Below are positions 59,926 through 64,000 of a stretch of 64,000 nucleotides of DNA, one piece after another. A model generated the notes under the pieces. That model had not been told where the DNA came from and made no database searches. It was given only the letters and a program-made list of their open reading frames with translations. Source of the DNA: Shewanella vesiculosa (GTDB lineage: Bacteria > Pseudomonadota > Gammaproteobacteria > Enterobacterales > Shewanellaceae). Each line of letters starts with the position of its first letter. Position 1 is the first letter of the stretch. The DNA is taken from NCBI RefSeq assembly GCF_021560015.1, contig NZ_CP073588.1, positions 3,038,001 through 3,102,000 on the forward strand, given 5' to 3'. The translations under genes and the position numbers were made by a program.

Positions 59926-60597
59926 TTATGATACCGTAGCAAGTTCTGCACGCATTTGATCAATAACAACTTTATAATCTGGTTGATTAAAAATTGCCGA
60001 ACCCGCGACAAACATATCTGCACCGGCAGCCGCGATTTCAGCAATATTGTCGACCTTTACGCCACCATCGACTTCTAAACGAATATCAAACCCACTCGCA
60101 TCAATGAGTGCACGAACTTGGCGAAGTTTGTCTAATGTATGCGGAATAAATGACTGACCACCGAAACCTGGGTTAACCGACATCAATAAAATAACATCAA
60201 GTTTGTCCATTACGTGATCTAAATAATGCAATGGTGTGCCGGGATTTAAGACTAAACCAGCTTTGCAGCCAGATTCTTTAATAAGCTGCAAGGTACGATC
60301 AACATGCTCTGAGGCCTCTGGGTGAAAAGTAATAATTGAAGCGCCAGCTTTAGCAAAGTCAGGAATAATACGATCGACGGGTTTTACCATTAAATGTACA
60401 TCAATATCTGCAGTGATGCCGTAATTACGCAGTGCGGTACATACCATAGGGCCAATGGTTAAATTAGGAACATAGTGATTGTCCATTACGTCAAAGTGAA
60501 CAACATCTGACCCCGCATCTAATACGGCTTTAACATCATCACCTAAACGGGCAAAATCGGCGGACAAAATTGATGGTGCAATTAAAAATGGGCGCAT
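59926..60597 (-). CDS. rpe: Ribulose-phosphate 3-epimerase Rpe
   Basis: 223 residues, a TIM barrel. It starts [19 protein letters not shown], and has [37 protein letters not shown] and [11 protein letters not shown], which carry the metal ligands and acid/base residues. It interconverts ribulose-5-P and xylulose-5-P in the pentose phosphate pathway. The frame extends 39 codons upstream, but the family start and the GAGAAG site favour 60597. Confidence 0.95.
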   Translation of the reverse strand: MRPFLIAPSILSADFARLGDDVKAVLDAGSDVVHFDVMDNHYVPNLTIGPMVCTALRNYGITADIDVHLMVKPVDRIIPDFAKAGASIITFHPEASEHVDRTLQLIKESGCKAGLVLNPGTPLHYLDHVMDKLDVILLMSVNPGFGGQSFIPHTLDKLRQVRALIDASGFDIRLEVDGGVKVDNIAEIAAAGADMFVAGSAIFNQPDYKVVIDQMRAELATVS

Positions 60598-60868
60598 AAT
60601 CTTCTCTATTGGCAGATCAAAGTGTCGACATTTTACCCTTTGCAGCCGCAACCCTCTAGTCTCACACGAGAAATAACCACTCTGAAACTGGAATTTAGTC
60701 GAAAATGCCAACATTGGTCAACTTTGTTATTTTTCAAACAGAAACCAGTGTTCAATAACTAAGCTATTTTGCTATAATGCGAAAATGTTGTTATGTTTAT
60801 GATCCAATATAAGATCTTACATCTGTTGTAGTATTAATCGATTTTACACCACGGATAGGGCAAAATTT

Positions 60869-61246
60869 ATGCTTAAGTACTTAATACGCAAGCTTTCTGG
60901 TCGTGATGGCAAATTATTGTCAATACAGATTTTTGCTGTTTTTGCGACATCAGCTTCGGCACTATTGCTAAGCCAAGTATTAATGAGCACCGAAAATAAC
61001 TCTGCCAATAGTAAAGCCTGCGTGTGTAATAGCGGCACCAACTACAATGCTAGCTTGCCAAGTAGTCATCCTACCAATCGATGTGCAGAACAATCAAACG
61101 ATGTGAGCTGGGGAAATTGGGTTACAGGCAACAGTCGCTCAAGCCAATTTCATTTCATTGATCTACTTGAACTGATCCACGGCCACAAAGATAAGCCATT
61201 AAATGATATGCCAACATCTGGCAGCCCAACTCAGATATCGCGTTAA
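60869..61246 (+). CDS. Hypothetical protein, 125 residues, N-terminal membrane segment
   Basis: One hydrophobic segment (about 18-40, LLSIQIFAVFATSASALLLSQVL) is followed by a Ser/Asn-rich stretch with a CVCNSG motif and a second Cys (NRCAEQ), and then a hydrophilic tail. It is probably anchored or exported. It overlaps the next small gene by one base (TAATG), so the two are coupled. The pair sits between rpe and dam on the opposite strand. No family recognised. Confidence 0.6.
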   Translation: MLKYLIRKLSGRDGKLLSIQIFAVFATSASALLLSQVLMSTENNSANSKACVCNSGTNYNASLPSSHPTNRCAEQSNDVSWGNWVTGNSRSSQFHFIDLLELIHGHKDKPLNDMPTSGSPTQISR

Positions 61247-61425
61247 TGTCTATTTGGCGAGTATTTAGTAGTACTGTAGCGGCTTTTTTTGGCGTGCAGA
61301 CAGAACAAAACCGTCAAAAAGATTTTCAAACTCAATCTCCTCTGCCCTTCATCATCATGGGAATTATCTTAGCAATTACTTTAGTGATTTCAATAATCTT
61401 GATTGTTAACCAAGTATTAAGTTAA
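61246..61425 (+). CDS. DUF2970-family small membrane protein
   Basis: A 59-residue ORF starting in the TAATG overlap: MSIWRVFSSTVAAFFGVQ, then a charged linker and one TM helix (about 34-57, PFIIMGIILAITLVISIILIV). The AAFFGVQ-x(n)-DF pattern and final helix match DUF2970, small inner-membrane proteins of unknown function. It is below common ORF length limits and easily missed. Coupled to the upstream hypothetical gene. Confidence 0.8.
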   Translation: MSIWRVFSSTVAAFFGVQTEQNRQKDFQTQSPLPFIIMGIILAITLVISIILIVNQVLS

Positions 61426-61457
61426 TTACCTGCTTTGCTAGATATCCCACTGTAATA

Positions 61458-62295
61458 TTATTCTTCTTCACGATAATGATGGTCATATAACGCCATAATT
61501 TCGTCGACTTTATTACGTGAACCACCTTTAGGACTAATATTACGTTGCACCGAAATCGTTGAGCAAGATGCACCGCGATATAGTTCTCGAGTTAACGGGA
61601 TATCATGGTTACTGATCAGCACAGGAATATTTCGTTCATGAGCAATAAGCCGTGAATGACGTGCAAGTAATGCTTGATCGTCTAGGCTAAAACCAGGGCC
61701 GGCATAAGTGGTAAAACTGGCTGTTGTCGATAAAGGTGCATAAGGCGGATCACAATAAATAACATCGCCGCTTTCAGCAATATCAAAGGCTTGTTCGTAA
61801 CTTATACATTTAAAGGTCGCTTTTTGCGCTTTTAATGAAAAATAACGAATTTCGGCTTCTGGAAAATAAGGTTTTTTTGTACGAGCCAAACGGCACGTTA
61901 AAACCACCTTTACGATTGTATCGACATAGACCATTAAAACCATGACGATTCATATACAGAAAATATACTGACCGAATAAATGGATCGCTACAGAGATTAA
62001 ATTCTGCACGAATACGATAATAGGCATCTTTGTCATTCATCTCATCGACAAACATTGCTTTTGCCGCTTGAATGTATTTATCAGGCTGTTGCTGAACAAT
62101 TTGGTATAAATTGATTAAGTCTTGATTAATGTCACACAACAAATAATCATCAAACTGAGTATTGAGGAATACCGAACCCGCGCCAACAAAAGGTTCAATG
62201 AGTCGATTGCCTACTGGAAGGTGTTTTGCTAGCTCATCAACGAGCTTGTATTTACCGCCTGCCCACTTTAGAAAGGCTCTATGCTTTTTTATCAT
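61458..62295 (-). pseudogene. dam: DNA adenine methylase Dam, frameshifted at a T7 run
   Basis: The N-terminal piece (MIKKHRAFLKWAGGKYKL, FVGAGSVFLN: AdoMet motif; NRHGFNGLCRYN) breaks after FGSYKK; the second piece continues PYFPEAEIRYFS, with the catalytic DPPY in YCDPPYAPLS and the C-terminal ISNHD. The break is T7 on the plus strand (61872-61878; A7 in the gene). With six bases the join is FGSYKKPYFPEAE and the protein is 278 residues, exactly the E. coli Dam length. Dam methylates adenine in GATC and guides mismatch repair and replication timing. Downstream of damX. Probably intact in the organism. Confidence 0.92.
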
Positions 62296-62427
62296 GAAAA
62301 GGAATTATACCAGCAAAATTAAAGCTGAAGATTGTACTCTGTTTAACGACAATTATCATCGGCTAAAGTAGATTAATTGTGTTGATTCTTCATGTTATTG
62401 ACTTAAATGCTCCAGAATATGATGCAA

Positions 62428-63831
62428 CTAATCTTGTCGCTTATAATCACTTAAGTCGGCCCACTTTCTAACCCAAGGTGCCGCTAACCCATATTTTTCC
62501 TGCAGACTTTTCGCTTTTAAGCTAGCGCTCGTAGCCGTCTCAAAATCACCCAATAATATAATGTGACGTTGTTTGTAACTCATAATGTAAACCTGCGGCT
62601 CTTGCGCCAATTTCACTAATATAGGCGTAAGTGAATCTTTGTCATTCACACTCGCAAGTTGCAGTGTAAACCCTTTAACTTTTAGGTTGGGAGTATTGTC
62701 TCGCTCAACGATATCATTCGGTTTATTGACCGGATTAACTTGTGCTTTGGGTAATTTCCCCTGAAAAGACAAGCCCGTTAATGATGAGTTGACCACCACC
62801 TCGGTATAATTATCTACAGGCACACCTTCAACAAGCTCAGTCGCATCTTTATCTTCAATTAGGCTATTTGTAATGACTTGCTCCTCTATAAGCAACTGTG
62901 CTTGCTCATTGGCGCTCGACTTAGTGAATACCAATTGCCTCTGAGCAAAATAAGCGGTTAATGTTTTATCGGCATAACTCATCACATATTTTGTTGCTTT
63001 GGCACGCAACCTTGATTGCTCAGCCGTTAATGTTGGCGATATCGATGTAGAAATAGCTGGAGGTAATTGACGACTAATACCCCACCACATTGCCACGCTC
63101 GCTAATATGGCAAACAAGGCAATGAACATTTTCGCCGACCAGGACCAAGATGCTTTGCTGGTTTGCGGCTCTTCTAATGCTAACGCTAATAATTTAACCA
63201 CTTCAGCTGGCGTGCCCTGCTGTTTTTCTAATTGTTTATGGATGATTTCACGGGGAATAAACGGCGTTTGCTGGCTACGAAGTAATAAACTCTGGTAAAG
63301 ACCATCTCGCTCAGGTAGCGATAAAGGCTCGATCGTAACCGGGAGTAATCTAGCACGAATATCATCGGTTAAATCAGCCACTAAGGTATACCAAAAATCA
63401 GGACTAACCGTTACTGTGACCGCTACAGGTTTACCAGCACAATGGATTTGACTCAGAAGAATGCATTCAGCCCAAATATCTTTAGGCAATAGATCGGCAT
63501 CATCAATAATGATGTGTAATGGCTTTTTCAAACTTGATTGAATTCTAAGAACGGTATCCATTAAAGGACGTTCGTCATCAAATATGGGGGCAGAGATGAG
63601 TTGAACAAGAATTTTTCGACGAATTTCTGCACTATCGGCATGTTGAGGGCATATAATTAAAGCTGAATTGTAATCATCTAACTCACTGGCTAGTGCAGCT
63701 GTAAGCGTAGATTTACCTGAGCCATCAACGCCACAAACCACCGACATCTGTTCACTATAGCTAGCAATATGCTGTAAACGCTGAATAAGCGCTTCTTGAG
63801 TGGGGAGTAACAATAGTCCTGGAGTCGTCAA
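62428..63831 (-). CDS. damX: DamX-like cell division protein (AAA-type ATPase plus SPOR domain)
   Basis: 467 residues: N-terminal ATPase-like domain (about 1-215; Walker A GVDGSGKST, Walker B HIIIDDADLL), one TM helix (about 233-250), a periplasmic linker, and a C-terminal SPOR domain (about 385-460; GFTLQLASVNDKDSLTPILVKL). SPOR domains bind denuded glycan at the septum. Position between aroB and dam identifies it as DamX. E. coli DamX lacks a clear N-terminal ATPase; the longer form resembles those of Shewanella and Vibrio. Confidence 0.88.
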   Translation of the reverse strand: MTTPGLLLLPTQEALIQRLQHIASYSEQMSVVCGVDGSGKSTLTAALASELDDYNSALIICPQHADSAEIRRKILVQLISAPIFDDERPLMDTVLRIQSSLKKPLHIIIDDADLLPKDIWAECILLSQIHCAGKPVAVTVTVSPDFWYTLVADLTDDIRARLLPVTIEPLSLPERDGLYQSLLLRSQQTPFIPREIIHKQLEKQQGTPAEVVKLLALALEEPQTSKASWSWSAKMFIALFAILASVAMWWGISRQLPPAISTSISPTLTAEQSRLRAKATKYVMSYADKTLTAYFAQRQLVFTKSSANEQAQLLIEEQVITNSLIEDKDATELVEGVPVDNYTEVVVNSSLTGLSFQGKLPKAQVNPVNKPNDIVERDNTPNLKVKGFTLQLASVNDKDSLTPILVKLAQEPQVYIMSYKQRHIILLGDFETATSASLKAKSLQEKYGLAAPWVRKWADLSDYKRQD

Positions 63832-63870
63832 TGATTCACCACACTATAATTGATATGTAGGAAGCATAAC

Positions 63871-64000
63871 TTATTCGCAGCTAATAACCTGTTTTAACAA
63901 GTCTTCACCTACATCACTAAAGACGTCAGCTTGGCCTATACCTGTGGGTAATACTAAGCGAATCTTACCACCTAAAACTTTCTTATCACGGCGCATATGC
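63871..64000 (-). CDS. aroB: 3-dehydroquinate synthase AroB, C-terminal part (5' end outside window)
   Basis: The minus-strand frame is open to the window edge and reads [20 protein letters not shown], then [11 protein letters not shown]...ISCE to the stop at 63871. The MRRDKK and RLVLPTGIG segments are typical of the AroB C-terminus. It makes 3-dehydroquinate in the shikimate pathway. Its place upstream of damX-dam agrees with the aroK-aroB-damX-dam order. Confidence 0.88.
   Translation of the reverse strand, partial: HMRRDKKVLGGKIRLVLPTGIGQADVFSDVGEDLLKQVISCE

Overview
The window looks like core chromosome of a gamma-proteobacterium, most probably a Shewanella of roughly 40-42% GC (a cold-water, frigidimarina-like lineage is an inference, not shown). 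The evidence is gene content and order: a biofilm-adhesin control cluster of the Shewanella bpf type (TolC-like, OmpA-like, LapG, LapD), ilvGMDA with an ilvL leader, ilvC/ilvY divergent, DUF3630-srkA-dsbA, rnpB-rsmI / lpoA-yraN-diaA-dolP, and aroB-damX-dam ... rpe-gph-trpS. I see no prophage, insertion sequence with a transposase, CRISPR array, toxin-antitoxin or defence island.

Layout. 1-3.8 kb: 3' end of a type I secretion outer-membrane channel, OmpA-like lipoprotein, periplasmic protease LapG and its c-di-GMP receptor LapD. 4.2-4.7 kb: minus-strand tRNA cluster Arg(CCG)-His(GTG)-Pro(TGG)-Pro(TGG). 4.9-7.5 kb: GAF-GAF-GGDEF-degenerate EAL protein. 7.6-11.2 kb: rep helicase, ubiK, an alanine-glyoxylate-type aminotransferase. 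11.6-20.2 kb: branched-chain amino acid block (ilvL-G-M-D-A, ilvC, ilvY). 20.2-25.3 kb: CNNM/CorC-type membrane protein, comM, two tandem acyltransferases. 25.5-31.8 kb: giant beta-propeller-PAS-GGDEF-EAL sensor, ilvE, RidA-family protein. 32-41.4 kb: zapB, small proteins, dsbA-srkA-DUF3630, selO and a lipoprotein, a repeat-containing membrane-anchored protein and several little-known genes. 41.6-51.4 kb: ygiQ, MAPEG protein, ThrE-like exporter, BamA-like outer-membrane protein, Fur-box TonB receptor, dienelactone hydrolase. 51.4-56.2 kb: rnpB, rsmI, lpoA-yraN-diaA-dolP. 56.2-64 kb: EamA transporter, GcvA-like regulator, trpS-gph-rpe, two small plus-strand genes, dam, damX and the 3' end of aroB.

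The most important point for a user: ten genes (rep, ubiK, ilvC, comM, the second acyltransferase, the propeller sensor, ilvE, a YSC84-type lipid-binding gene, the ThrE-like exporter and dam) are each interrupted by one or two small frameshifts. Nearly all are explained by a single EXTRA base in a homopolymer run, and removing that base restores a full-length family-typical protein. This points to homopolymer over-calling in the sequence, or less likely to a mismatch-repair-defective strain, rather than to real gene decay. trpS additionally carries a TAA where a Tyr codon is expected, with the normal C-terminal tail still readable downstream.

Themes: three c-di-GMP-related proteins (LapD as an inactive receptor, two GGDEF/EAL proteins) and a nearly complete valine/isoleucine/leucine route with its attenuator and LysR regulator. 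I found no convincing undescribed multi-gene system; the less-explained items are a MITE-like intergenic element near 40.7 kb, a 35-nt dispersed repeat (3.9 and 11.5 kb), a protein with 37-residue tandem repeats, and several small unrecognised proteins.
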